A program made the translations under genes and the position numbers. Shown here one piece after another: positions 7,122-14,944 of a DNA stretch of 39,013 bases. Below the pieces are notes generated by a model that worked only from the letters and a program-made list of their open reading frames with translations, did no database searches and was not told the origin of the DNA. The stretch covers positions 1-39,013 of IMG/VR virus record IMGVR_UViG_3300028430_000244; one strand, written 5' to 3'. The first letter of the stretch is position 1. Every line of letters begins with the position of its first letter. Source of the stretch: a virus.

Positions 7122-8069
7122 GTGCCGATCTCAGACGAACAGTTCATCGCCGCATGGCGGGAGAGCCTTTGCTCGCCCGCCGCCACCGCCCGCACACTCA
7201 ACATTGACGTCCGCGCGGTTTATCGCCGACGCCAGCGGATGGTGGACCGCGGAATCGTGCTTGAGACGCACCCGGCCAACATTTCGGGGGCAATGCAATC
7301 GACTTACACGCAGGCTTGGTCCTACCCCCGTGAACTGACCGTCACTGTGCAGAACGGCCATGCCATCGTCTTCTCGGATGCCCACTTCTGGCCCGGCGGT
7401 CGCACGGTCGCCAACGAGGCGCTGCTCAGGCTCATCAAGCGGCTCAAGCCCGCCTTGCTCGTGGCGAACGGCGACATCTTCGACGGCGCGCGGATCAGTC
7501 GGCACGACCCACATGGCTGGGGCCAGCCCCCTTCGGTCAAGGAAGAACGCGACGCTTGCGTTGAGCGGATGCACGAAATCTCCGACGCCGCCCCGCGCCA
7601 AGCCGAACGCAAGTGGACCATCGGCAACCACGACATGCGCTTCGACCGCGCTCTGGCCATCAACGCGCCACAGTATGACGGCGTTCTGGAGCGGCTGTCC
7701 GACATCTTCCCCGAGTGGGACATGGCGTGGTCCATGCGCGTCAACAACACGGTCATGATCAAGCATCGTCAGGCCAACGGCATCCACGCGGCATACAACA
7801 ACACCCTCAAGGGCGGCCTGTCGATGGTGACGGGCCACCTGCACCGCCTCGCCGTGACGCCTTGGGCCGACTACAATGGTCGGCGCTGGGGCGTCGACAC
7901 CGGCACACTGGCCGACCCGCTCGGCCCGCAGTTCGAGTATCTGGAGAACAACGCCACGCCGTGGACCTCCGGCTTCGCCGTGCTGACGTTCAAGGACGGC
8001 AAGCTGCTTCCGCCCGAGTTGTGCGAGGTGCTGGACGGCGTGGCCTACTTCAGGGGAGAAGCGGTGTGA
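7122..8069 (+). CDS. Calcineurin-like metallophosphoesterase with N-terminal HTH-like segment
   Basis: The GTG start at 7122 is chosen for its AAGGAG six bases upstream; an in-frame ATG at 7008 lies inside the previous gene. The 315-residue product carries the full metallophosphoesterase set: FSDAH (D86, H88), NGDIFD (D118, D121), GNHD (N169-D171) and TGHLH (H239, H241). Residues 1-50 look like a helix-turn-helix (SPAATARTLNIDVRAVYRRR). Such enzymes hydrolyse phosphodiesters with two metal ions; substrates in phages are mostly unknown. Finding it inside the lysis cassette, between two small membrane proteins, is unusual. The stop overlaps the next start. Confidence 0.85.
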   Translation: MPISDEQFIAAWRESLCSPAATARTLNIDVRAVYRRRQRMVDRGIVLETHPANISGAMQSTYTQAWSYPRELTVTVQNGHAIVFSDAHFWPGGRTVANEALLRLIKRLKPALLVANGDIFDGARISRHDPHGWGQPPSVKEERDACVERMHEISDAAPRQAERKWTIGNHDMRFDRALAINAPQYDGVLERLSDIFPEWDMAWSMRVNNTVMIKHRQANGIHAAYNNTLKGGLSMVTGHLHRLAVTPWADYNGRRWGVDTGTLADPLGPQFEYLENNATPWTSGFAVLTFKDGKLLPPELCEVLDGVAYFRGEAV

Positions 8070-8320
8070 TCAAAGAGGTCCAGTGGTTCTGGCGCCGGCT
8101 GTTCACCTTCCTGTTCACGGGGGTCAACAGCCTTGCTGTCGCCACCATCGTCTTTCGGCTGGACGACCCGAGCGCCATGAAGTGGATCGGCTTGGGCCTC
8201 ATCTTTGCGAACATCATGCTCGCCTTCGTCTACATGGCGGGCGCCACGCTCGTCGACCTGACCCGCCTCAAGTCCGAAGCCATCAAGACGGCGGAAGAGG
8301 TCAAGGAGATCATCACATGA
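8066..8320 (+). CDS. Two-TM small membrane protein, candidate holin
   Basis: GTG at 8066 overlaps the previous TGA. The 84-residue product has two hydrophobic segments, about residues 8-29 (RRLFTFLFTGVNSLAVATIV) and 35-60 (WIGLGLIFANIMLAFVYMAG), and a short charged C-terminal tail. Two TM segments, small size and position immediately before spanins and endolysin fit a class II holin that permeabilises the inner membrane. No experimental homologue is recognised, so holin is an inference from topology and context. Confidence 0.6.
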   Translation: MIKEVQWFWRRLFTFLFTGVNSLAVATIVFRLDDPSAMKWIGLGLIFANIMLAFVYMAGATLVDLTRLKSEAIKTAEEVKEIIT

Positions 8321-8685
8321 TGCGACTCAACCGCTACCTCATCGCCTTCGGCATCACCTTCGTGGTCTTCTGCCTCATCGTGGCGGGCTTCTACAAGGTG
8401 ATGTTCGACCTCCAGCGCAAGCGCAACCAGGTCGCCGCTGCTGAGATCGCCGCCACCAAACAGGCGCTTGAAGCCGCCAACGTCTACACCGAGAAAACCG
8501 TCATCATTCGGGAGAAGGGCAATGCAGCCACCCAGCAGATCTACAAAGCGCCGAACGCGGACAGCCCTGTGCCTGACGGCGTGTTGTCTGCTTGGCGCGA
8601 CGGCATTAGCCGGTTGCGCGACGACAGCGCCAAGCCAGCCGATCCCGCAGGCGTTCAAGGAGCCGTGCAAGGGGCCGGAGGATAA
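8317..8685 (+). CDS. Rz: Inner-membrane spanin (Rz-like)
   Basis: ATG 8317 overlaps the upstream stop by ATGA. The 122-residue protein has one N-terminal TM segment (residues about 6-28, LIAFGITFVVFCLIVAGFYK) and then a periplasmic helix rich in Lys, Gln and Ala (about 30-75). This is the usual i-spanin plan. Its distal part is overlapped in a second frame by a lipoprotein gene. The pair would bridge the periplasm and fuse inner and outer membranes at the end of lysis, which implies a Gram-negative host. Confidence 0.8.
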   Translation: MMRLNRYLIAFGITFVVFCLIVAGFYKVMFDLQRKRNQVAAAEIAATKQALEAANVYTEKTVIIREKGNAATQQIYKAPNADSPVPDGVLSAWRDGISRLRDDSAKPADPAGVQGAVQGAGG

Positions 8686-8821
8686 CGTCAAGACCATCGC
8701 GGACCTCGCCGCATTCTCCGTGCAGCAGGAGGTCGCGCTACAGGACTGCGAGGCCAAGCGGGTGGGCCTCGTCTCCCTGATCGACAAGCCCGCTGGCAAG
8801 CCTTGGTGGAGGTTCTGGTGA
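8522..8821 (+). CDS. Rz1: Outer-membrane spanin lipoprotein (Rz1-like), embedded in Rz
   Basis: The frame begins inside the i-spanin gene and ends 136 bases beyond it. ATG 8522 has a good upstream GGAGAAGG and gives a textbook lipoprotein signal: basic n-region, hydrophobic core and lipobox L29-A30-G31-C32. An earlier in-frame start at 8468 would bury the signal and is less likely. The 99-residue product has a short periplasmic domain with a helix and ends in an aromatic WWRFW. Mature length of about 68 residues suits an o-spanin. Its TGA overlaps the endolysin GTG. Confidence 0.85.
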   Translation: MQPPSRSTKRRTRTALCLTACCLLGATALAGCATTAPSQPIPQAFKEPCKGPEDNVKTIADLAAFSVQQEVALQDCEAKRVGLVSLIDKPAGKPWWRFW

Positions 8822-9315
8822 CTGGACCGCTCTGGTATCGCGTAGCTGAGAAGCAGATCGGCGTGAGGGAAATCCCGGGCGCCAAGTCCAACCCGACGAT
8901 CTTGACGTGGGCCAAGGCCCTCGGCTCGCGGCTCGGCATCACCTACACGAACGACGACACCCCGTGGTGCGGCGTGTTCACCGGCTACTGCGTCCAAGCC
9001 GCAGGCTTCAAGCCCCCGCCCATCGCCGTGCGCGCCAAGGCGTGGGCGACGTGGGGAGAGCCGCTCGTCACCCCGACGCTCGGCTGCGTCCTCGTGTTTG
9101 AGCGACCCGGCGGCGGGCATGTCGGCTTCTATGCCGGCGAGACGACCACCGCTTACCGTGTGCTGGGCGGCAACCAGTCCAACAGCGTCAACTATGCGTG
9201 GATCGCCAAGGACCGCTGCATCGCCATGCGCTGGCCGGACAACAGCGCCCCTATCGTGCCGGTGCGCGTCATGGGCTTCAATGACCCAAAGCGGGTTTCG
9301 ACCAACGAGGCTTGA
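8818..9315 (+). CDS. Endolysin, NlpC/P60-CHAP-like (TIGR02594 type)
   Basis: GTG 8818 overlaps the o-spanin stop and has GGTGGAGG five bases upstream. The 165-residue product has the TIGR02594-type layout: REIPGAKSNPTIL near the N-terminus, the catalytic PWCGVF (C51), GGGHVGFY (H101) and GGNQSNSVN (N119). A Cys-His-polar triad of this kind cleaves peptide bonds in peptidoglycan. There is no signal peptide, so release would depend on a holin. It closes the lysis cassette; its stop lies within the -35 element of the next promoter. Confidence 0.85.
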   Translation: MTGPLWYRVAEKQIGVREIPGAKSNPTILTWAKALGSRLGITYTNDDTPWCGVFTGYCVQAAGFKPPPIAVRAKAWATWGEPLVTPTLGCVLVFERPGGGHVGFYAGETTTAYRVLGGNQSNSVNYAWIAKDRCIAMRWPDNSAPIVPVRVMGFNDPKRVSTNEA

Positions 9316-9339
9316 CGCCCCGCGCTGATAGGCTATGCT
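9312..9339 (+). promoter_or_regulatory. Sigma70-type promoter for a short intergenic transcript
   Basis: TTGACG at 9312-9317 and TATGCT at 9334-9339 are 16 bases apart. Seen as the Caulobacter housekeeping pattern (TTGACGS, about 13 bases, GCTAN), the site is TTGACGC then GCTAT. The first twelve bases, TTGACGCCCCGC, are identical to those of the minus-strand promoter at 36107. The element overlaps the endolysin stop codon. The predicted start near 9346 lies only about 115 bases before a strong terminator. Confidence 0.55.
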
Positions 9340-9345
9340 CCTATT

Positions 9346-9462
9346 GCTTCATGGCCTACCCTCCCTGAAACCCGCACGGTTTCTGGGCCTACCGCCACCG
9401 ACACGCAGAAGGTCGGGGCGTTACAACTCAGGGGCCGGGGGAAACCTCGGCCCTTGCTTTTT
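9346..9462 (+). ncRNA. Predicted structured small RNA, about 115 nt
   Basis: Three hairpins follow each other. Hairpin 1 (9363-9387) has ten-base arms CCCTGAAACC and GGTTTCTGGG, with one T-T mismatch and loop CGCAC. Hairpin 2 (9393-9420) pairs CGCC with GGCG and CCGAC with GTCGG around one bulged A. Hairpin 3 (9432-9453) is the terminator. A promoter lies just upstream. No convincing ORF with a ribosome-binding site is present. I do not recognise a known RNA family. It could be a trans-acting RNA or an RNA bound by a virion or host protein. The boundaries are inferred. Confidence 0.5.
9432..9462 (+). terminator. Rho-independent terminator after the lysis cassette
   Basis: Nine-base arms GGGCCGGGG (9432-9440) and CCTCGGCCC (9445-9453) close a GAAA tetraloop with one G-T pair, followed by TTGCTTTTT (9454-9462). 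It would end both read-through from the lysis genes and the short transcript started at about 9346. Confidence 0.8.
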
Positions 9463-9640
9463 GCGCTATCCAGCTTACCCACACACTCAGGTGTTCGACC
9501 ATGCGTCACCTAGGTGGCCCATAACCGTATGACCTTCCCCCGCGCTTTCCTTCTCCGGACTGCCGTGATACACTCGCCGAACTGACGGTCGAGGCCCAAA
9601 AAAGGGCTGCGGCGTCCATCAGCCCCCGACACGGTGCTCC
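9463..9640 (+). promoter_or_regulatory. Leader of the second virion block, with weak promoter-like and palindromic motifs
   Basis: No gene is visible in these 178 bases. They hold a perfect ten-base palindrome CACCTAGGTG (9507-9516), a -10-like TACACT (9569-9574) within ATACACTCGCC, and no good -35 at 17 bases. The ATACA...CTCGCC block recurs at 2033-2045 ahead of the other adaptor-like gene. No clear Shine-Dalgarno precedes the ATG at 9641. A promoter is expected here because a terminator lies just upstream, but its exact place is uncertain. Confidence 0.3.
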
Positions 9641-10285
9641 ATGGCGACGACGACCACCTTCACGACCCTCAAGGAAGATGTGCAGCGGTATCTTGAGCGT
9701 GGCTCCACGCTCGGGAACGACCCTGTCATCATCGAGCAGCTTCCGCGCCTGATCAATCTGGCCGAGCGGCGCATCGCCCGTGAACTCAAGGTGCAGGGCT
9801 TCATCAGCGTCGTCACCGGCCAGTTCACGGCGGGCCAGTCGGTGTATGCCAAGCCGGATCGCTGGCGGGACACGGTGTCGGTCAACATCGGAGTAGGCTC
9901 GACCCGCAAGCAGGTGTTCGCCCGGTCCTACGAGTACTCGCGCCAGTACTGGCCCGACGAGAGCCTGACCGCCGAGCCGGATTTCTACAGCGACTACGAC
10001 AGCAGCCATTGGCTGATCGCCCCGACGCCCGACGCCACGTACCCGTTTGAGATCCTTTATTACGAGTTGCCGCCCCTGCTCGACGACGTGGTGCAGAGCA
10101 ACTGGCTCACCGAGTATGCGCCTCAACTGCTGCTCTACGGCACGCTGCTGGAGGCGACCCCCTTCCTCAAGAACGACGAGCGCATACAGGTCTGGCAGAG
10201 CATGTACGACCGTGCCGCCGCCATGCTCAACGGCGAAGACCTAGCCAAGGTCCTTGACCGCAACTCCACCCGCAAGGAGGCGTAG
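9641..10285 (+). CDS. Head-tail adaptor protein, SU10-adaptor type
   Basis: The 214-residue protein matches the SU10-type phage adaptor family: an N-terminal FTTLKEDVQRYLERG, then LPRLINLAERRIARELKV, a beta-rich middle, the signature WLIAPTPDATYPFEILYYEL (residues about 126-145) and WLTEYAPQLLLYGTLLEATP near the C-terminus. In podoviruses this ring sits between portal and tail nozzle. It starts the second structural block after the terminator. Length is typical of the family (about 200 residues). Confidence 0.85.
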   Translation: MATTTTFTTLKEDVQRYLERGSTLGNDPVIIEQLPRLINLAERRIARELKVQGFISVVTGQFTAGQSVYAKPDRWRDTVSVNIGVGSTRKQVFARSYEYSRQYWPDESLTAEPDFYSDYDSSHWLIAPTPDATYPFEILYYELPPLLDDVVQSNWLTEYAPQLLLYGTLLEATPFLKNDERIQVWQSMYDRAAAMLNGEDLAKVLDRNSTRKEA

Positions 10286-12556
10286 GTGTCCTACACGCAA
10301 GTCTTCGGGGGCACGACCCTCTACCCCTCCGACGTCTCGTATCTGGCCCTGTCGCTGACCGCGGACACCACGCTGGAGTGGCCGCTGGAGTCCAGCACCC
10401 TCGCGCCGGTAGCCGCCTCGATCATCGACGTCACGCCGACCGGCGCGTTCGCCATCACCATGCCCGACGCCACGCTCACGGCTCCGGGGCAGACGGTGCT
10501 GTTCAACAACCTCGGGCCGTCAGTCGTCACGGTGCTCAAGAGCGGGGGCGGCGTGCTGTGCTCCCTTGGCGCGGGCGAGCAGTGGCAGGTCTACCTGTCC
10601 AGCAACACCACCGCCGCAGGCGACTGGAGGGTCTTCCGCTACGGTGCAGCCACCGCTTCGGCGCAGGCCGCCTCGCTGGCGGGCTACGGGCTGGTCGCTG
10701 TCGGGAACACGCTGGCTCAGGCGCAGCAGGTCACGCTGTTCAACAGTTCCTACTCGCCGGGCGCCGCCGACCGCAGCAAGGCGCTCGTGTGGACCGGCAG
10801 TTCGGGGACACTTAACTTGCCCGTGGCATCCGCAGTCGGGAACGACTATTTCCTGAGCGTCCGTAACAGTGGGACCGGCGCGCTTCTGGTCGACGGCGCC
10901 GGCAGCGACCTGGTTAACGGCGCGGCGTCCTTGTCCATGCAGCCCGGCGACAGTGCGGTCTTCATCACGGACGGCGCCAACTGGTACACCGTGGGGCTCG
11001 GGCAGGACCCGGTGTTCGCGTTTGACTACACGTCCGTGTCCGTGTCGGGGTCTACCTACACCCTGTCAGGAACGGAACTCAACCGGGTCGCGTATCGCTT
11101 CGTCGGCACGCTCTCCTCGGACATTGTCGTGCGGGTCCCGAACACGGTGCAACAGTACTGGGTGTGGAACGACACCACGGGCGGCTCTTTCACACTCAGC
11201 GTCGCAACGCTGACGCAGTCCGCGCCACTGGTGGTGCCCCGGGGCTCGCGGGGGATATACTACTCGGACGGCTCGAACATGGTGAAGGCCGACACGGCGT
11301 CGATCTCACTGCCGATTAACCTGAGCGATGGCGGCACCGGCGCGAGCACGGCTGCGGGCGCGCGGATAAACCTTGGCGGGTCGTCTGTCGGCATCGCGGT
11401 GTTCACCGCGGCGACTTCGCAAGCAGCCCAAGCGGCTATCGGCATCCCGGTCCCGCCGCCGTTCTCGCTGGGCACGGGCGTCTGGAACGGCGTGACGCCA
11501 ACCCAACTTGACCTCACGATCCCGGTCGGCGTGGCGTACTCTCAGTCAGCCGGCCAGCAGATAATCTTCAAGGTGCCCACGTCCAGCCCGTCGGGGGCCA
11601 TAACCCTCAAGGTCGGGTCGAACGCTGCGGTGTCGCTGGTCAACGTCGACGGGTCGGCGATGAACCTGCAAGACCTCATGCCCGCCGCCTCCTACTTGGC
11701 GATTTTCGACGGCACCCGGTTCCAACTCCAGACACCCACCAACTCGGTCCTTAGCGGATACGCGCAGGCCACCAACGGCGCCATCTCCGGCTACATCGTG
11801 TCCAACGATGTGACGAACCCGAACACGACGTTGAACATTTCCGTCGGCAACTGCCGGGACAGCACCAACAGCCGGAACATCCCGCGCACCGCGGGCATCA
11901 TCAAGAACCTGTTTGCTGTATGGGCGGCTGGCACGAACCAAGGCGGGCGCGACGTCGCCACAGCCCCCGCAGCCAACGAGACCTGGCACGTACACGCCAT
12001 TCTCAACGGGACCAGCGGGGTGACGGACGTCCTGCTGTCGAAGTCGGCGACCGCACCGACACTCCCTTCGGGCTACACCCACTTCCGGCGTGTCATGTCA
12101 GTGGTTCTCGACTCGTCCGCCAACATCAGGGGCTTCGTGCAGTCTGGCAGCTACGTCCAGTTGAAGGTCCGCAACGCCGAGTTCGCGAACACCTCAAACG
12201 GCGTCGCCGCCGGTACCCTGCGCAACATGCAGGTGCCTCTCGGCCTGAAGTTGCTCCTCGATGTCTACTACCAGAGCACAACGAGCGGGGGCAGCACAAC
12301 CGACCCCGTTTTTAGCGGCTGCTACGACCCCGATGTCGGTGTGCCGAACGGCACTCTGGCCACAAACAACAACGCTAGGTGGGCGCAACTCCGCATACAG
12401 TGGGGCGGGTCGAACCTTGACCTGCGGTACCAGACGACTATGATTCAGGTCTACACGAACACCAACGCGCAGATTTTCACCGCGTCCAACGACACCGGCG
12501 ACACCATCGCGGGCGGCGTGGTCGGCTGGCTTGACCCGAGGGACAATTTCTTCTGA
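10286..12556 (+). CDS. Large tail fibre protein
   Basis: GTG 10286 follows the adaptor stop directly, with AAGGAGG six bases upstream. The 756-residue product is Ser/Thr/Gly/Val-rich with long beta runs. It includes a tail-fibre signature, LSDGGTGASTAAGARINLGG (residues about 348-367), that matches the one in the 3388-4545 gene. Repeated segments of the form LPVASAVGNDYFLSVRNSGTG suggest beta-solenoid or sandwich domains. The C-terminal quarter (from about residue 500, SGYIVSNDVTNPNTTLNISV) looks like a separate receptor-binding module. No cleavage motif is seen. Adsorption is the likely role. Confidence 0.8.
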   Translation: MSYTQVFGGTTLYPSDVSYLALSLTADTTLEWPLESSTLAPVAASIIDVTPTGAFAITMPDATLTAPGQTVLFNNLGPSVVTVLKSGGGVLCSLGAGEQWQVYLSSNTTAAGDWRVFRYGAATASAQAASLAGYGLVAVGNTLAQAQQVTLFNSSYSPGAADRSKALVWTGSSGTLNLPVASAVGNDYFLSVRNSGTGALLVDGAGSDLVNGAASLSMQPGDSAVFITDGANWYTVGLGQDPVFAFDYTSVSVSGSTYTLSGTELNRVAYRFVGTLSSDIVVRVPNTVQQYWVWNDTTGGSFTLSVATLTQSAPLVVPRGSRGIYYSDGSNMVKADTASISLPINLSDGGTGASTAAGARINLGGSSVGIAVFTAATSQAAQAAIGIPVPPPFSLGTGVWNGVTPTQLDLTIPVGVAYSQSAGQQIIFKVPTSSPSGAITLKVGSNAAVSLVNVDGSAMNLQDLMPAASYLAIFDGTRFQLQTPTNSVLSGYAQATNGAISGYIVSNDVTNPNTTLNISVGNCRDSTNSRNIPRTAGIIKNLFAVWAAGTNQGGRDVATAPAANETWHVHAILNGTSGVTDVLLSKSATAPTLPSGYTHFRRVMSVVLDSSANIRGFVQSGSYVQLKVRNAEFANTSNGVAAGTLRNMQVPLGLKLLLDVYYQSTTSGGSTTDPVFSGCYDPDVGVPNGTLATNNNARWAQLRIQWGGSNLDLRYQTTMIQVYTNTNAQIFTASNDTGDTIAGGVVGWLDPRDNFF

Positions 12557-13227
12557 TGTCTTGGCAAGTCCGCAAACCCTTCACCCTCGTCACCTACGGC
12601 ACGTCGCTGACTACGGGTCGGCTTTCAGCGCAATGGGTTGAGCGGCTGCAACAGGCGCTCTACGGCGTGCCCGAAGCCATCGGGCCGGTGATCGTCTACA
12701 ACATGGGCCGGGGCTCCCAAACATCGGCTTGGGGCGCTGCGAACGCAAATCTGGCGGCGGACATGCGGCCCACGCATATTCTGACCGAAGGGTTCGCTAT
12801 CAACGATAGCGCCCTCGTCGGCGGCGTCCCGCAAGTCAGCCAGATCGACCACCTGCTGAACATGGCCAGTATGCGGGCTACGTGGAAGGCGGCGAACCCG
12901 TCGGTTGACATCACTTGGCAGACGATGAGCAGCGTCAGTTCCGACGTAGCTACCGGGCGCCCCAACTTGGCGAACTACTACGCCGACGAGATGACCTACG
13001 CCGCCGCGCAGGGCGACACCACCCTTGACAACTACTTGGGTCCCGGCGGCGCGCACCCCGGGCCGTCCGGTGGGTGGCCGAAGCCGCTTTCCCCAGCATT
13101 AACATACGATGGCGACGGGCTGCATCCGCTCTGGTCTGGCGCCGACGACACGTACCTGTTCCCGAACGTGCGCTGGTGGGCGCGCGTCAAGATGGCGGCC
13201 TACTGGGGTCTGCCTGCTCCTGTCTAA
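12556..13227 (+). CDS. SGNH/GDSL-type hydrolase in the tail fibre operon
   Basis: ATG 12556 overlaps the fibre stop (TGATG). The 223-residue product has the four SGNH blocks in order: YGTSLTTG (S17 nucleophile), NMGRGSQTS (G51-G53), EGFAINDSA (N83) and GDGLHP (D187, H190). These enzymes remove acyl groups from lipids or polysaccharides. Right after a long fibre gene, the likely job is deacetylating a host surface glycan during adsorption, as known for tail-associated esterases. There is no signal peptide. The fold call is strong; the substrate is inferred. Confidence 0.85.
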   Translation: MSWQVRKPFTLVTYGTSLTTGRLSAQWVERLQQALYGVPEAIGPVIVYNMGRGSQTSAWGAANANLAADMRPTHILTEGFAINDSALVGGVPQVSQIDHLLNMASMRATWKAANPSVDITWQTMSSVSSDVATGRPNLANYYADEMTYAAAQGDTTLDNYLGPGGAHPGPSGGWPKPLSPALTYDGDGLHPLWSGADDTYLFPNVRWWARVKMAAYWGLPAPV

Positions 13228-13249
13228 CCGAGTTTCACCGTAAGCTGAA

Positions 13250-13408
13250 ATGACTAAGCGCACTGAAACTTCCGTCCCGAAGCCCTACCCGAGTTGGGTG
13301 TGGGACCCTGTCACCAAGGACTGGGAGGCGCCCGTCCCGTTGCCGGAAGCCTACCGCGCATACGTGTGGGACGAAGAGACGCTGTCCTGGCTCGAAGCAG
13401 GGGGCTGA
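13250..13408 (+). CDS. 52-residue PYPSW-motif phage protein
   Basis: This small gene fills the gap between the hydrolase and the nozzle-like gene. The product has KPYPSWVWDPVTKDWEAPVP and a second aromatic block, AYVWDEETLSWLEAGG. I recognise the PYPSW...W(N/D)EETxSW pattern from short phage proteins, often at the ends of cyanophage virion proteins. The Trp-rich double motif suggests a small folded cap or linker. The start ATG at 13250 lacks a strong Shine-Dalgarno. Function unknown. Confidence 0.7.
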   Translation: MTKRTETSVPKPYPSWVWDPVTKDWEAPVPLPEAYRAYVWDEETLSWLEAGG

Positions 13409-13411
13409 TCC

Positions 13412-14944
13412 GTGGCTGAGAGCATCATCCGCATCCAGTCGCAGCCCGGCATCAAGCGCGACGGCACCATGCTGGAGGGCGACGCTTACGTCGACGGGCA
13501 GTGGGTGCGGTTCCAGCGCGGCCTGCCGCGGAAGATCGGCGGCTACCGCTCCATCAACAAGTACCTGTCCGAGGTCAGTCGGGCGCTGAACGCCTACACC
13601 CAGAACGACCTGACCTACGTCCACTCGGGCTCGGCCAACAAGATCGAGCGGTTCTTCATCGACTCGTCGAACAACACCTCGGTCATCACCGACCGCACCC
13701 CGACGTCGGGCTTCACGACCAACCCCGCCAACGTCTGGCAGTTCGACATCGACAGCGATAGCAGCCAGAACCTGATCGTGGCGCAAGTGGCGCCGAACGG
13801 GGTGAACATCGCCAACAGCACCGGCGGCCAGTTGTTCTCCGGCCCGATCCTCGGCACCACCGCCCTGACGTCAATCACCTTGCCAGCCGGTGGCAACTGC
13901 ACCGGCGGCGTCGTGGCGCTGCACCCCTACACCTTCATCTACGGGACCAACGGCTACGTGGCTTGGTCTGTGGCGGGCGACCCGACCGACTTCACCGGCT
14001 CCGGGTCCGGCAGCGCAAACGTCACGGCGCAGAAGATCGTGAAGGCCATGCCGCTTCGTGGCGGCCCCGGCAACTCGCCGTCGGGCCTGTTCTGGTCGCT
14101 GGACGCCCTCGTGCGGGGCTCCTTCGTGGGTGGCGCCGAGGTCTTCCAGTTCGACACCATCAGCACCGAGTCCTCGATCCTGTCGCCCAACGGCGTCATC
14201 GAGTACGACGGGGTGTTCTTCTGGCCGGGGGTTGACAGGTTCCTCATGTTCAACGGCGTGGTGCGCGAAGTGCCGAACGCCATGAACCTCAACTGGTTCT
14301 TCGACGGCCTGAACGAGACCCAAGCCCAAAAGGTGTTCGCCGTGAAGGTGCCCCGCTACGGGGAAATCTGGTGGTGCTACCCGCGCGGCGAGGCCACGGA
14401 GTGCAGCCACGCCATCATCTACAACGTGCGCGAAAACTCGTGGTACGACTGCGAGTTGCCGAACGGCGGCAGGTCCGCCGGCGCGACGCCCTCGGTGTTC
14501 CGCAAGCCGCTGATGACCGGCGTGCAGCTTCTCAACAGCGGCTACAAGTTGTGGGTCCACGAGACCGGCGTCGACGAGGTGGACGGCACGTCAGTCCAGC
14601 CGATCTACTCGTTCTTCGAGACGGCGGAAATCTCCCTGCCCATCTCCAGCGAGGGCAAGATCAACAAGCAACTGCACGTCGCCCACATCGAGCCCGACTT
14701 CGTGCAGTCCGGCGAGATGGTGGTCTCGATCCACGGGCGCTTCAACGCCCGCTCGCCGGAAATCGAGGGGCCGTTCATGCCGTTCCCGGCGGCGGCGACA
14801 GGCCAGACGGATCAGGTCGTCAACCTCAAGACGCAGCGCCGACAACTGCGGTTCCGCTTCGCGTCGAATGTGATCGGCGGCGACTACCAGATGGGTTTGG
14901 TCCTCGCGCACGTCGAGCCCGGAGACGGGACGATGATCGGATGA
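13412..14944 (+). CDS. Tail nozzle / DNA-stabilisation-like protein
   Basis: GTG 13412 lies four bases after the previous stop, with GGGGGC upstream. The 510-residue protein starts GIKRDGTMLEGDAYVDGQWV then FQRGLPRKIGGYRSI, a pattern typical of podophage tail hub or nozzle proteins. It continues as a run of beta-blade segments such as LHPYTFIYGTNGYVAWS, VIEYDGVFFWPGVDRFLMFN and GEIWWCYPRGEATECSHAII. This suggests a beta-propeller like P22 gp10 or T7 gp12. Its place in the same block as the SU10-type adaptor supports a nozzle role. I judge the class likely but not proven. Confidence 0.65.
   Translation: MAESIIRIQSQPGIKRDGTMLEGDAYVDGQWVRFQRGLPRKIGGYRSINKYLSEVSRALNAYTQNDLTYVHSGSANKIERFFIDSSNNTSVITDRTPTSGFTTNPANVWQFDIDSDSSQNLIVAQVAPNGVNIANSTGGQLFSGPILGTTALTSITLPAGGNCTGGVVALHPYTFIYGTNGYVAWSVAGDPTDFTGSGSGSANVTAQKIVKAMPLRGGPGNSPSGLFWSLDALVRGSFVGGAEVFQFDTISTESSILSPNGVIEYDGVFFWPGVDRFLMFNGVVREVPNAMNLNWFFDGLNETQAQKVFAVKVPRYGEIWWCYPRGEATECSHAIIYNVRENSWYDCELPNGGRSAGATPSVFRKPLMTGVQLLNSGYKLWVHETGVDEVDGTSVQPIYSFFETAEISLPISSEGKINKQLHVAHIEPDFVQSGEMVVSIHGRFNARSPEIEGPFMPFPAAATGQTDQVVNLKTQRRQLRFRFASNVIGGDYQMGLVLAHVEPGDGTMIG

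Noticed and set aside
9335-9532. 65-codon plus-strand ORF in the lysis-adaptor gap
   Set aside because: No Shine-Dalgarno, starts within the -10 box, and would run through the terminator.
9506-10126. 206-codon minus-strand frame
   Set aside because: Opposite the well-recognised SU10-type adaptor; no support on its own strand.
13235-13786. 183-codon minus-strand frame
   Set aside because: Covers the small PYPSW gene and the nozzle-like gene on the other strand; shadow frame.
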